Assembly (NCBI GenBank): GCA_958428235.1
Contig: CAUAFG010000011.1
Location: 16,673-80,672, forward strand
From: Faeciplasma sp900553675
GTDB lineage: Bacteria > Bacillota > Clostridia > Oscillospirales > Ruminococcaceae
Direction of reading: 5' to 3'
DNA: 64,000 bases
The position numbers and the translations under genes were made by a program. The stretch's first letter is position 1. Each line of letters opens with the position of its first letter. The notes beneath the pieces are model-generated. The model was not told the origin of the DNA. It saw only the letters and a list, made by a program, of their open reading frames with translations, and did no database searches. This document shows, in pieces, positions 16,854-26,050 of the stretch.

Positions 16854-17127
16854 TAAGAAAAAAATTCCGGTTCGCACCTGCTTGGGCTGCGGTGAGCCTA
16901 AGGAGAAAAGAGCATTGATAAGAATTGTGCGGACACCGGAGGGAGAAATTTTAATCGACCCGACAGGGAAAAAATCCGGAAGAGGAGCCTATATCTGCCC
17001 GAATGCGGAGTGTTTTAATAAGGCGAGAAAGGCAAAAAGGCTGGAAAGAGCCTTTGAAACAGCCATTCCGGACGAGATATATCAAAAACTTGAAAACGAT
17101 TTGAAGGGCGGTGGCGAAAACGTCTGA
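16846..17127 (+). CDS. YlxR family RNA-binding protein (RNase P modulator type)
   Basis: 93 residues from ATG 16846. The family motif is clear: RTCLGCGEPKEKRALIRIV near the N-terminus, then GRGAYICPNAECFNKARKAKR. YlxR proteins bind RNA and have been linked to RNase P (RnpM) and to expression of neighbouring genes. It overlaps nusA by 8 bases and the next gene by 17, so translation along the operon is tightly coupled. Confidence 0.9.
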   Translation: MVSKKKIPVRTCLGCGEPKEKRALIRIVRTPEGEILIDPTGKKSGRGAYICPNAECFNKARKAKRLERAFETAIPDEIYQKLENDLKGGGENV

Positions 17128-17440
17128 TATAACAGGACTTATAACCATCTGCCGCCGAGCCGGAAAGCTTGTTATGGGAATGGATGAGGTGAAAGCCGCC
17201 TGCAGAGCGGGCAAGGCGTGCGGAGTGATAACCGTGTGCGACCTTTCGCCGAAGTCCTTTAAAGAAATCGCTTTTACCTGCGCCGAGGAGACGGTGCCAT
17301 TGTATAAAACGGATATGACAATGGACGATATGGGAGCGGCTTTGGGAAAGGTATACGGCATTATTGCCATAGCCGACAAGGGATTTATGAAAGCCGCAGC
17401 CAAAAAGCTTACGCCGGTCAGGTTGGACGATACTTATTGA
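17111..17440 (+). CDS. Ribosomal L7Ae-like K-turn binding protein (YlxQ)
   Basis: 109 residues. The start is GTG at 17111 with GAAGGGCG in front; no ATG is available before the L7Ae core. The core shows ITICRRAGKLVMGMDEVKAACRAGKACGVITVCDLSPKS and later YGIIAIADKGFMKAA. The family binds kink-turn RNA. The position between ylxR and infB is diagnostic. Confidence 0.88.
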   Translation: MAKTSDITGLITICRRAGKLVMGMDEVKAACRAGKACGVITVCDLSPKSFKEIAFTCAEETVPLYKTDMTMDDMGAALGKVYGIIAIADKGFMKAAAKKLTPVRLDDTY

Positions 17441-17472
17441 ATAAGTAAAGAAACATAAGGAGTATACTGCCT

Positions 17473-20109
17473 ATGATTACAAAATACAAATTAAGCGACC
17501 TTGCAAAGCATCTGAAGCTTGCCCCGCAGGAGATCATCGACTGTCTGGCGGCAAAGTACGGAGTTAAAAAGGCTTCGTCCTCGCTTGCGCCCGAGGAGGT
17601 AAACTATGTTTTAGAATACTTCACTCAGCACAATCAGGTTGAAAGCTTTGACGGATATTTTGCCTACAGACCGGTGAGAAAGCCGAAGACAAAGCCGGCA
17701 CCGAAGCAGGAACCGACGGCATCTGCAAAGCCGGAACCCAAGCCCGAGACAAAGGCTGAATCCAAGCCTGAACCGACGGTGTCCGCCAAGGCGGAACCCA
17801 AGGCTGAGGTTAAGCCCGAAGTTAAGACCGAGGCAAAGCCTGAGCCCAAGTCTGAGACGAAGCCCGAACAGAAGGCTTCCGCAAAGCAGGAAGCAGCGGT
17901 ATCTGCCAAGGCAGAACCCAAGTCCGAGGCAACTGTAGCTGCCAAGGCGGAACCCAAGCCTGAGCAAACGGCATCTGCCAAGCCCGCACCCAAGCAGCAG
18001 AGCGGACAGGGACAGGACAAGGGCGCAAAGCCGCGCCACGAGGACAAGAAAAAGCCTGCCAAAAAGCAGGACAGGGGCGAGAGAGTCCAGCTTGTCACCA
18101 ACACAACATCCTCATCTGCCTACGATTCGGGCGAGAACAAGAGGATTGTCGATACAAGGGGAAGCTATGTAAATATCGACAAGTACAATGATAAATACGA
18201 CAATCTTGCCGATACTAAGAACAGAGCGGGAGACAACTATCAGAAAAAGCAGAAGCTTGTTCAGAAATCCAAGCAGCAGCGCAAGGAGCGTCTTTCCACC
18301 AAGCGGGAGACCGAGGCTGAGAAGCTAAGGCGTATGGAGCTTGAAAGAGCAAGAAAGCAGCAGCTTAAGGTAATGATTCCCGACGAGATAGTTGTTTCCG
18401 AGCTTGCAACCCGCTTGAAAGCCACCGTTACCGACGTTATCAAAAAGCTGATGGGCTTGGGAGTTATGGCTAACCAGAACCAGACCATCGACTTTGACAC
18501 CGCCGCGCTTGTAGCCGAAGAGATTGGCGCAAAGGTTGAGCACGAGGTGGTTGTAACCATCGAGGAAAGACTTATCGTTGACGAAGAGGATAAGGCTGAG
18601 GATTTGCAGCCCAGAAGCCCTGTAGTTGTCGTTATGGGACACGTTGACCACGGCAAAACCTCGCTTTTAGACAAAATCCGTCACGCAAACGTCACCGCAA
18701 CCGAGGCTGGCGGTATCACCCAGCATATCGGTGCTTACAGAGTAACCGTTTCGGGCAGGGAGATAACCTTCCTCGACACCCCCGGACACGAAGCCTTTAC
18801 CGCTATGAGACTTCGCGGAGCTATGGTTACGGATATAGCGATACTTGTTGTAGCCGCCGACGACGGCATTATGCCTCAGACCATCGAGGCTATTAACCAC
18901 GCAAAGGCAGCGGGTGTTTCCATCATCGTTGCAATAAACAAGATGGATAAGGAAGCCGCAAATCCCGACAGAATCATGCAGCAGCTGACCGAGCACGAGC
19001 TTGTTCCCGAGGAGTGGGGCGGAGACGTTATATGCGTTCCCGTTTCGGCAAAGACCGGCATGGGTATTGACGATTTGTTGGAAAACGTCCTTCTGACAGC
19101 CGACGTTTTAGAGCTTAAAGCCAACCCCAACCGCCTTGCAAAGGGTTCTATCATCGAAGCAAGGCTGGATAAGGGCAGAGGTCCTGTTGCCACCGTGCTT
19201 GTTCAGAACGGTACCCTTAATCTGGGCGACATCATCATCGCCGGAACCGCAGTGGGCAGAGTAAGAACAATGGTTGACGATAAAGGAAGAAACGTCACCA
19301 AGGCAGGACCCAGCGTTCCTGTTGAGATAACAGGTCTTACCGAGGTTCCCTCGGCAGGCGACGTTATCAACGCCGTTGCGGACGAAAGACTTGCAAGAGA
19401 GCTTGTTGAACAGCGCAAGCAGGAAGCCAAGGAGGAGGTATTCAAGCAGTATCAGAAGGTAACTCTTGACAACCTCTTCGACCAGATCTCCGAGGGCGAA
19501 ATGAAGGAGCTTCCGATAATCGTAAAGGCGGACGTTCAGGGCTCTGTAGAAGCCGTAAAGCAGTCGCTTGAAAAGATATCCAACGACGAGGTAAAGGTAA
19601 GAGTTATCCACGGCGGCGTTGGCGCGATTTCGGAATCGGATGTTATGCTTGCAAACGCTTCCAACGCGATAATAGTAGGCTTTAACGTAAGACCCGACCC
19701 TGTTGCCAAGGAGAATGCCGAGCGCGACGGTGTTGACATAAGAACCTACAGAGTAATATACGAGGCAATAGAGGAAATCGAGGACGCTATGAAGGGTATG
19801 CTTGCCCCGAAGTTCGTTGAAACCGACACTGCCAGAGTAGAGGTAAGGCAGGTTTACAAGATTTCCGGCGTGGGCTCGGTTGCGGGCTGCTATGTTGTAA
19901 GCGGAAAGATTTCAAGAAACGACCTTGTCCGCGTGGTAAGAGACGGTATTGTTATCTCAGAGGATAAGATGTCCAGCTTAAAGCGGTTTAAGGACAATGT
20001 CCGCGAGGTTGCCGCTAACTTTGAGTGCGGCATAACCTTAGAGCGTTTCAACGACTTTAAGGAGGGCGACATCTTTGAGGCTTACCAGATGACCGAGGTC
20101 GAAAGATAA
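17473..20109 (+). CDS. infB: Translation initiation factor IF-2
   Basis: 878 residues. It starts with a small IF2-N domain (LSDLAKHLKLAPQEIIDCLAAKYG). A low-complexity region (about 70-190) follows, built of imperfect KPEPK/AKAEPK units, then a basic linker and a second IF2-N domain (about 300-360). The GTPase has G1 GHVDHGKTSLLDKI (about 389), G2 GGITQHIGAYRV, G3 DTPGHEAF, G4 NKMD and G5 SAKTGMG, followed by the beta-barrel and C-terminal domains. It delivers initiator tRNA to the ribosome. GGAGTATACTGCCT precedes the ATG. Confidence 0.97.
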   Translation: MITKYKLSDLAKHLKLAPQEIIDCLAAKYGVKKASSSLAPEEVNYVLEYFTQHNQVESFDGYFAYRPVRKPKTKPAPKQEPTASAKPEPKPETKAESKPEPTVSAKAEPKAEVKPEVKTEAKPEPKSETKPEQKASAKQEAAVSAKAEPKSEATVAAKAEPKPEQTASAKPAPKQQSGQGQDKGAKPRHEDKKKPAKKQDRGERVQLVTNTTSSSAYDSGENKRIVDTRGSYVNIDKYNDKYDNLADTKNRAGDNYQKKQKLVQKSKQQRKERLSTKRETEAEKLRRMELERARKQQLKVMIPDEIVVSELATRLKATVTDVIKKLMGLGVMANQNQTIDFDTAALVAEEIGAKVEHEVVVTIEERLIVDEEDKAEDLQPRSPVVVVMGHVDHGKTSLLDKIRHANVTATEAGGITQHIGAYRVTVSGREITFLDTPGHEAFTAMRLRGAMVTDIAILVVAADDGIMPQTIEAINHAKAAGVSIIVAINKMDKEAANPDRIMQQLTEHELVPEEWGGDVICVPVSAKTGMGIDDLLENVLLTADVLELKANPNRLAKGSIIEARLDKGRGPVATVLVQNGTLNLGDIIIAGTAVGRVRTMVDDKGRNVTKAGPSVPVEITGLTEVPSAGDVINAVADERLARELVEQRKQEAKEEVFKQYQKVTLDNLFDQISEGEMKELPIIVKADVQGSVEAVKQSLEKISNDEVKVRVIHGGVGAISESDVMLANASNAIIVGFNVRPDPVAKENAERDGVDIRTYRVIYEAIEEIEDAMKGMLAPKFVETDTARVEVRQVYKISGVGSVAGCYVVSGKISRNDLVRVVRDGIVISEDKMSSLKRFKDNVREVAANFECGITLERFNDFKEGDIFEAYQMTEVER

Positions 20110-20146
20110 TCCCGAAAAGATATATTGAAAGGAATCAACCATAATT

Positions 20147-20527
20147 ATGGCAGATTACAAATCAGGGCGCATGGCGTCTGATATCCAAAGAATTATAATG
20201 GGAATCCTCCCCGAGCTTAAAGACCCAAGGGTTAAGGGGCAGATGCTCACCGTTGTGCGGGTTGAGGTTACTCACGACCGCTCGTCGGCAAGGGTGTATG
20301 TCTCCAGCGTTGAAGGCTTTGACAAGGCAAAGGAAGCTGTTAAGGGTCTTGAAAGCGCAACCGGCTTTATCAGAAGGGAGATTTCCGGCGTTCTGCACAT
20401 AAGAAAGGCTCCCGAGCTTAAGTTTATCGCGGACGATTCGACGGAATACTCCGCACACATCTCAAAAATGCTCAAGGAGCTTGACATCAACTACGATTCG
20501 GAGGAGGATTCGGATGAGCGCTTATAA
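20147..20527 (+). CDS. rbfA: Ribosome-binding factor A
   Basis: 126 residues with the single KH-like RbfA fold: RMASDIQRIIMGIL at the start, then VEVTHDRSSARVYVS and LRIRKAPELKF-like sequence (HIRKAPELKFIADDSTEYSA). It binds helix 1 of 16S rRNA during 30S maturation. AAAGGA lies 13 bases before the ATG, the same long spacing as nusA. The C-terminus overlaps nrnA by 14 bases. Confidence 0.93.
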   Translation: MADYKSGRMASDIQRIIMGILPELKDPRVKGQMLTVVRVEVTHDRSSARVYVSSVEGFDKAKEAVKGLESATGFIRREISGVLHIRKAPELKFIADDSTEYSAHISKMLKELDINYDSEEDSDERL

Positions 20528-21458
20528 GGAGCTTGCCGAAAAGCTTGACAAAATAGACAACGTTTCCATTCTGACCCACAAAAGTCCGGACGGCGACTGC
20601 ATTGGCGGAGGGCTTGCCTTGTGCTACTGGCTTCGCTCCAAGGGCAAAAAGGCGAACGTGTTAAATTCCGACGGCATACCCGAAAGGTATGATTTTCTGT
20701 CACAGGGATATGAACCGATGGAGTTTGAGGAGCAGGCGGTGGTTTCGGTGGACGTTGCCGACACCGCGCTTTTGGGAGACGTCCTTTCGCACTATGCCGA
20801 CAGGATAGACATCTGCATAGACCATCACAAGTCGAACAAAAGCTTTGCAAAATACAGCTATGTTGACAAAGAGGCTTCGGCGGTGTGTTTAGTGCTTTAT
20901 GAACTTTTTGAGTATATGGGCGGGGGATATGATAAGCTTATAGCCTCCTGCCTGTATACTGGAATCGCCACCGATACCGGCTGCTTTAAGTATCAGAATA
21001 CCACTCCGGCTGCCCACAGAGCGGCGGCGGGGCTGATGGAAAAGGACGTGGATTATGAAAACATAAACCGCCGCATGTTCGATATAAAGTCGCGCGGAAG
21101 AATACTTGCCGAACAGCGTCTTATAGGAAGAATGAAGTATTTTGCCGACGATGCAATTGCCATCATCACCATAACCAACGAGATGATTGAAAACTACGGC
21201 ATAGACCGCTCTGAGCTGGACGGCTTTGCCTCCATCCCGCTTACGGTTGAGGGAGTTAAGATAGGCATAACCTTAAAGCAGCAGCCGGACGATGAAAACG
21301 TTTTCAAAGCCTCGATAAGGACTACCGAGGCGGACGCTTCGGCGCTTGCTTCCGAGTTTGGCGGCGGGGGACATATCAGAGCCGCGGGCTGCACTCTTAA
21401 CGGCGGCGCGCGGGATGTTACCAAGCGGATAGTTGCGGCGGCCAAGAGGTATCTATGA
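20514..21458 (+). CDS. DHH family phosphoesterase, NrnA-like (nanoRNase/pAp phosphatase)
   Basis: 314 residues from ATG 20514, which has GGAGGAGG five bases upstream. Metal-binding motifs are SPDGDCIGGGLALC, VDVADTALLG and the name-giving DHHKSN; the DHHA1 end has EFGGGGHIRAAGC. NrnA degrades 2-5 nucleotide RNAs and dephosphorylates 3'-phosphoadenosine 5'-phosphate. Its place between rbfA and truB is typical of Firmicutes. The stop overlaps truB as ATGA. Confidence 0.9.
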   Translation: MSAYKELAEKLDKIDNVSILTHKSPDGDCIGGGLALCYWLRSKGKKANVLNSDGIPERYDFLSQGYEPMEFEEQAVVSVDVADTALLGDVLSHYADRIDICIDHHKSNKSFAKYSYVDKEASAVCLVLYELFEYMGGGYDKLIASCLYTGIATDTGCFKYQNTTPAAHRAAAGLMEKDVDYENINRRMFDIKSRGRILAEQRLIGRMKYFADDAIAIITITNEMIENYGIDRSELDGFASIPLTVEGVKIGITLKQQPDDENVFKASIRTTEADASALASEFGGGGHIRAAGCTLNGGARDVTKRIVAAAKRYL

Positions 21459-22333
21459 AATCCGGAGTTCTGCTTGTAAACAAGCCTGCGGATTTTACAT
21501 CATTCGACGTTATAGCCAAGCTTAGGGGAATCCTTCACGAAAGGCGTTTGGGTCACACCGGAACGCTCGACCCCATGGCAACCGGAGTTTTGCCGGTTCT
21601 GGTGGGAACGGCGACCAAGGCAAGCGACATCCTGCCCGAAAACGAAAAGAGCTACAGGGCGGGCTTTGCTCTCGGAAAAGCCACCGACACCCTTGACATT
21701 ACAGGGACAGTCACCGAAACAAGCGACAAAAGGGCGACAAGGCAGGAGATTGATGCCACGCTTGAAGGATTTAAGGGCAGTATCAGTCAGCTTCCGCCAA
21801 TGTATTCGGCAGTCTCGGTGAACGGCAGAAGGCTTTACGACCTTGCAAGGCAGGGAATAGAGGTTGAAAGAACGCCCCGCACGGTGGAAATCTACTCCAT
21901 CACCCTGAGTGATTTTGATGAGGAAGCGGGCGAGGGTACTCTTAGTATATCCTGCTCAAAGGGGACATACATACGCTCGATTGTCGACGATCTGGGCAGG
22001 GCTTTGGGAACCTTTGCCGTTATGACAAGCTTGGTTCGCACATCGTCTCAGGGCTTTAAGCTTGCCGACTGCATGACTCTTGACGAGATACAGGCTTGCG
22101 AGGATATCGAAGCACGAATCATCCCGCCGGACAGTCTGTTTGAATGTTATCCAAAGCTTATATTGAGCGAAAAGCAGACGGTTATGTATAAAAACGGAGT
22201 AAGGCTCGACCCTGCAAGGGTAAAAGGGGCGAGTGAAGCGGGAATCTACCGCGTTTACGGCGGCGAATTTCTGGGGCTTTGCAAAGTGGAGAACGCTGAA
22301 ATGGTTATATACAAAAATTTTTGGAAGAATTGA
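21455..22333 (+). CDS. truB: tRNA pseudouridine(55) synthase TruB
   Basis: 292 residues. The catalytic Asp39 lies in RLGHTGTLDPMATGVLPV. The other family motifs are FKGSISQLPPMYSAVSVNGRRLYDLAR and CSKGTYIRSIVDDLGRALG, and a C-terminal PUA-like part ends the protein. It makes pseudouridine 55 in the T loop of tRNAs. It is translationally coupled to nrnA (ATGA). Confidence 0.95.
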   Translation: MKSGVLLVNKPADFTSFDVIAKLRGILHERRLGHTGTLDPMATGVLPVLVGTATKASDILPENEKSYRAGFALGKATDTLDITGTVTETSDKRATRQEIDATLEGFKGSISQLPPMYSAVSVNGRRLYDLARQGIEVERTPRTVEIYSITLSDFDEEAGEGTLSISCSKGTYIRSIVDDLGRALGTFAVMTSLVRTSSQGFKLADCMTLDEIQACEDIEARIIPPDSLFECYPKLILSEKQTVMYKNGVRLDPARVKGASEAGIYRVYGGEFLGLCKVENAEMVIYKNFWKN

Positions 22334-22335
22334 TT

Positions 22336-23211
22336 ATGAAAACGCAATTTAGAGCGGTGCTGCTGGGTCTGTTTGACGGCGTACACTTAGGTCACGCTGC
22401 CGCATGCCGCGCGCTTTGCAAGAGCGGGGCGGACATTAAAACCGTATACACCTTCCGCTCGGCAGAGCTTAAAACCAAGGGCGAGCGCAGACTGATCCTT
22501 AACGACAGCGAAAAGGAACAAAAGCTTTTGTCTCTTGGTGCGGACGAGGTAATATTTGCGCCGTTCGCTGAGGTCAGGGACTTTAGTCCCGCCGAGTTTA
22601 TCCAAAAGGTTATAATAAACCAGCTTGGCGCGGACAAGGTGATCTGCGGTGAGAATTTCCGCTTCGGCAAAGACGCCTTGGGCGACTGCGATATTCTGCG
22701 CGGGCTTTTAGCGCACGAGGGAATAGAGCTTGAAGTTGTGCCGACTGTCACATATGACGGCGAAATTGTCTCCACCACCCGCATAAGAAAGCTTTTGGAG
22801 CAGGGCGACATAAAGGCAGCAAACCGCCTTTTAGGCTACAAATACTTCCTTAAAGGAACCGTTTTACACGGCGACGCAAGGGGAAGAAAAATGGGCATAA
22901 GAACTATAAACACCTCCTTTGACGGTCAAAAAATCCTGCCGCCGGGCGGGGTATATTCCAGCGACGTTATCATCGGCGGAAAGAGATACATGGGCGTGAC
23001 GAATGTCGGGGTAAGACCTACATTCTATGAGTCGGGTGAAATCGGCATAGAAACCCATATAATTGACTTTGATGGAGATGTTTATAGCAATACCGTTAGT
23101 ATATTATTCAACAAATTTTACCGCGAGGAGAAAAAATTCTCCGACGCTGCCGCTCTGATAGAGACTATCAAGGGCGATATAGAAAGAAGAAAGGAAGAGA
23201 GTAATGAGTGA
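22336..23211 (+). CDS. ribF: Bifunctional riboflavin kinase/FAD synthetase
   Basis: 291 residues from ATG 22336, two bases after the truB stop. The N-terminal FAD synthetase half has the nucleotidyl-transferase motif GLFDGVHLGHAA and later VICGENFRFGKDALGD and STTRIRKLL. The C-terminal kinase half has GTVLHGDARGRKMGIRTIN and GVTNVGVRPTF. It converts riboflavin to FMN and FAD, which serve among others the NuoF-like hydrogenase subunit. It overlaps gltX by eight bases. Confidence 0.94.
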   Translation: MKTQFRAVLLGLFDGVHLGHAAACRALCKSGADIKTVYTFRSAELKTKGERRLILNDSEKEQKLLSLGADEVIFAPFAEVRDFSPAEFIQKVIINQLGADKVICGENFRFGKDALGDCDILRGLLAHEGIELEVVPTVTYDGEIVSTTRIRKLLEQGDIKAANRLLGYKYFLKGTVLHGDARGRKMGIRTINTSFDGQKILPPGGVYSSDVIIGGKRYMGVTNVGVRPTFYESGEIGIETHIIDFDGDVYSNTVSILFNKFYREEKKFSDAAALIETIKGDIERRKEESNE

Positions 23212-24664
23212 AGTAAGAACAAGATTTGCACCCAGCCCGACCGGCTATATGCACATCGGAAACTTAAGAACCGCGCTTTACACCTACCTCATCGCGAAAA
23301 AAGAGGGCGGAAAGTTTATTTTAAGAATCGAGGATACCGACCAGGAAAGATACGTTGAAGGGGCAACCGACATAATCTATCGCACCCTGAAAACAGTAGG
23401 CTTAAACTGGGACGAGGGACCGGACATCGGCGGACCTGTAGGCCCATACATCCAGTCGGAGCGCATGGGAATCTTTAAAAAGTATGCCATAGAGCTTGTC
23501 GAAAAGGGCGCGGCTTACTATTGCTTTTGCGACAAGGATCGCCTTGCCGAGCTTAAGGCTGTTCAGGAGGCTTCAGGCGTAAGCCCGATGTATGACAGGC
23601 ACTGCCGCAATCTTTCCAAGGAGGAAGTTGAAGCCAAGCTTGCCGAGGGCGTACCCTATGTTATCCGCCAGAAGATTCCGCTTGAAGGCACAACCACCTT
23701 CCACGACGAGCTTTTCGGAGATATCACGGTTGAAAATTCTACCCTTGACGACCAGATTCTATTAAAGGCAGACGGCATGCCCACCTACAACTTTGCAAAC
23801 GTTGTAGACGACCATCTGATGGGAATAACCCACGTTGTAAGAGGAAACGAGTATCTTGCCTCTGCGCCCAAGTACAATCTTTTGTACGAGGCTTTCGGCT
23901 GGGACATCCCGAAATACATTCACGTCTCCCCGATAATGAAGGACAAGCACGCAAAGCTTTCCAAGAGAAACGGCGATGCTTCGTTTGAGGATCTTGTGGC
24001 AAAGGGATATTTAAGCGAAGCTATCATCAACTACATTGCGCTTTTGGGATGGGCTCCCAAGGGCGAGCGCGAAATCTACTCGCTTGAAGAGCTTAAGCAA
24101 GAGTTTGACATCGAGGGTCTTTCAAAGTCGCCCTCCATCTTCGACCCGCTCAAGCTGCGCGCAATCAACGGCGAATACATCAGAATGCTGACTCCCGAAA
24201 AGTTTTTGGAGTACGCCACACCCTACATCCGCGAGAGCGTAAAGCGTGAGGACGTTGACCTTTCCAAGATATCGGCGCTTTTGCAGAACCGCACCGAGGT
24301 GTTCACCGACATCCCCGAGCAGGTAGATTTTATCGACGAAATGCCGGACTATGATCTGGCTTTATACGAAAACAAGAAGATGAAGACCAACTGCGACACC
24401 GCGCTCGACGCTCTCACACGTTCTCTGCCGGTAATGGAAGCGATTGAGGACTGGAGATTCGACGTTTTGCACGACGCGCTGTTCAAGCTGATTGCCGATA
24501 TGGGCGTCAAGAACGGATACGTTCTTTGGCCCGTGAGAGTTGCGATAAGCGGCAAGCAGTTCACTCCCGGCGGAGCGTTTGAGATTGCCGAGATAATTGG
24601 CAAGGATGACACTATTGCAAGGATGAAGCGGTCGATTGAAATGCTTAAGAATCGCGCAAATTAA
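23204..24664 (+). CDS. gltX: Glutamate--tRNA ligase
   Basis: 486 residues, class I. The HIGH-type signature is PSPTGYMHIGNLRTALY near residue 10. The KMSKS-type loop is KLSKRNGDASFEDL near 252, with the anticodon-binding helical domain after it. Cys residues around YYCFCDKDRL mark the zinc-like insertion seen in some GluRS. Whether it also charges tRNA-Gln cannot be decided from this window. It ends the operon that begins at rimP. Confidence 0.95.
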   Translation: MSEVRTRFAPSPTGYMHIGNLRTALYTYLIAKKEGGKFILRIEDTDQERYVEGATDIIYRTLKTVGLNWDEGPDIGGPVGPYIQSERMGIFKKYAIELVEKGAAYYCFCDKDRLAELKAVQEASGVSPMYDRHCRNLSKEEVEAKLAEGVPYVIRQKIPLEGTTTFHDELFGDITVENSTLDDQILLKADGMPTYNFANVVDDHLMGITHVVRGNEYLASAPKYNLLYEAFGWDIPKYIHVSPIMKDKHAKLSKRNGDASFEDLVAKGYLSEAIINYIALLGWAPKGEREIYSLEELKQEFDIEGLSKSPSIFDPLKLRAINGEYIRMLTPEKFLEYATPYIRESVKREDVDLSKISALLQNRTEVFTDIPEQVDFIDEMPDYDLALYENKKMKTNCDTALDALTRSLPVMEAIEDWRFDVLHDALFKLIADMGVKNGYVLWPVRVAISGKQFTPGGAFEIAEIIGKDDTIARMKRSIEMLKNRAN

Positions 24665-24774
24665 TCAGGCGGTTTTTGCGGGATTTCATATTGATTACAC
24701 ATTGGTGTGATATTATTGATGTCGGATTGTGACAAAGACTATATATCGGGGCTTGGTTTGGACTATTACTGAGT

Positions 24775-24992
24775 GCAGGGATGGACGCGCTCCGCGCGCC
24801 CATAGGGAGACCCCCGACGAGGGTCTCCCCACGTAAAAACAGTCCACCGGACTGTTTTTACTCCCCGTCCTGCGTTTCGCTTGCGCTGGGGATTTCGCGC
24901 TCTGCGGAGCGCGACTTGGGGCACCGCCCCAAGACCCTGCCAGCCTTTCGAGAAAGGCTGGATCGAAAGCTTTTAGTTTTTTGTCCTTGAAG
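24775..24992. repeat. GC-rich multi-stem-loop repeat, copy A2 (inverted relative to A1)
   Basis: Read as the reverse complement, it has the same hairpin order as 9896-10105: GGGGCGGTGCCCC, GCGCTCCGCAGAGCGC, ACAGTCCGGTGGACTGT, a GGGAGACCC/GGGGGTCTCCC stem and GGGCGCGCGGAGCGCGTCC. One extra stem (CCAGCCTTTCTCGAAAGGCTGG, broken here as CCAGCCTTT and AAAGGCTGG) replaces the first hairpin of A1. The rest of the 394-base gap between gltX and the ABC operon shows nothing else I can name. Confidence 0.8.
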
Positions 24993-25058
24993 GATAGTTA
25001 TAGGCTGACATTGATATTCTTTTGAAATTTGCCAACAAAATAGGAAAGGATGAGGCTG

Positions 25059-26048
25059 ATGATAGAAGTAAAAAACCTTTCTAAGTCTTACGGCGACAAA
25101 AAAGCCGTGGACAACATAAGCTTTAAAGCCAACGACGGCGAGATACTGGGCTTTCTGGGTCCCAACGGTGCGGGCAAGTCCACTACAATGAATATCCTTA
25201 CCGGATATTTAAGCTCGACAAGCGGCGAAGCTTACATCAACGGAAAGGAAATATTGGAAGACCCAATCGCTGCAAAGAAGGAAATTGGCTATCTGCCGGA
25301 ATTTCCTCCTTTATACCTTGATATGACGGTTAAGGAGTACCTTTACTTTGTCTACGAGCTTAAGGGCTGCAAGCTTCCCAGAAACACTCATTTAAAGGAG
25401 ATTTGCGAGCTTGTTAAGATAGACAACGTTTACAACCGCATAATCAAAAATCTTTCAAAGGGATACAAGCAGCGTGTGGGATTGGCTCAGGCGCTGGTGG
25501 GAAACCCTAACGTTCTGATTTTAGACGAGCCTACAGTCGGACTTGACCCCAAGCAGATAATTGAGATAAGAACTCTTATAAGAAAGCTTGGCAAAAACCA
25601 CACGGTTATTCTTTCATCGCACATTTTAACCGAGGTTCAGGCTGTCTGCGACCGAATTGTTGTTATAAATCAGGGCAAAATCGTCGCCGACGACACTGCC
25701 GACAATCTTTCAAACACTCTCACCGCCGACCACAAGCTTATTGCACGAATCGACGGTCCGCGTGAGGAGGTTATCAAGGTTGTTAGCGCGATTCCGGGCG
25801 TTGTAACCGTTCTGGCGGACATGCAGCGTGAAAAGGGCGTTTGGGAATACAACATTGAAGCCGTTGAAGGCACCGACATCCGGCGTGAGCTTAACAGGCG
25901 TCTTATGGCGCGAAACTGGTATATAATGGGTCTTAGGTCGAGTGAGCTAAGCCTCGAGGACATTTTCCTGCGGCTTACAATGGGCGAAAGCGTTGACAAG
26001 TTCATCAACGACAAGGCAAAAGACCTTGAAAATCACGAGGAGGCTTAA
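25059..26048 (+). CDS. ABC transporter ATP-binding protein (GldA-like)
   Basis: 329 residues. ATG 25059 is chosen over 25050 because the AAAGGA site abuts the earlier codon. Walker A is GPNGAGKST, the Q loop is EIGYLPEFPPLY, the ABC signature is LSKGYKQRVGLAQ, Walker B is LILDEPTVGLDP and the switch His is in SSHILTEVQ. The C-terminal 100 residues are a regulatory extension found in NatA/GldA-type ATPases. It energises the permease encoded next; the substrate is unknown. Confidence 0.9.
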   Translation: MIEVKNLSKSYGDKKAVDNISFKANDGEILGFLGPNGAGKSTTMNILTGYLSSTSGEAYINGKEILEDPIAAKKEIGYLPEFPPLYLDMTVKEYLYFVYELKGCKLPRNTHLKEICELVKIDNVYNRIIKNLSKGYKQRVGLAQALVGNPNVLILDEPTVGLDPKQIIEIRTLIRKLGKNHTVILSSHILTEVQAVCDRIVVINQGKIVADDTADNLSNTLTADHKLIARIDGPREEVIKVVSAIPGVVTVLADMQREKGVWEYNIEAVEGTDIRRELNRRLMARNWYIMGLRSSELSLEDIFLRLTMGESVDKFINDKAKDLENHEEA

Positions 26049-26050
26049 AG

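Noticed and set aside
17611..18104. Long minus-strand open frames opposite infB (Leu/Gly/Ser-rich)
   Set aside because: They mirror the KPEPK repeats of IF-2, have extreme composition and lack ribosome binding sites.
25050..25058. ATG 25050 as the ABC ATPase start
   Set aside because: The AAAGGA site ends on this codon; ATG 25059 has proper spacing.
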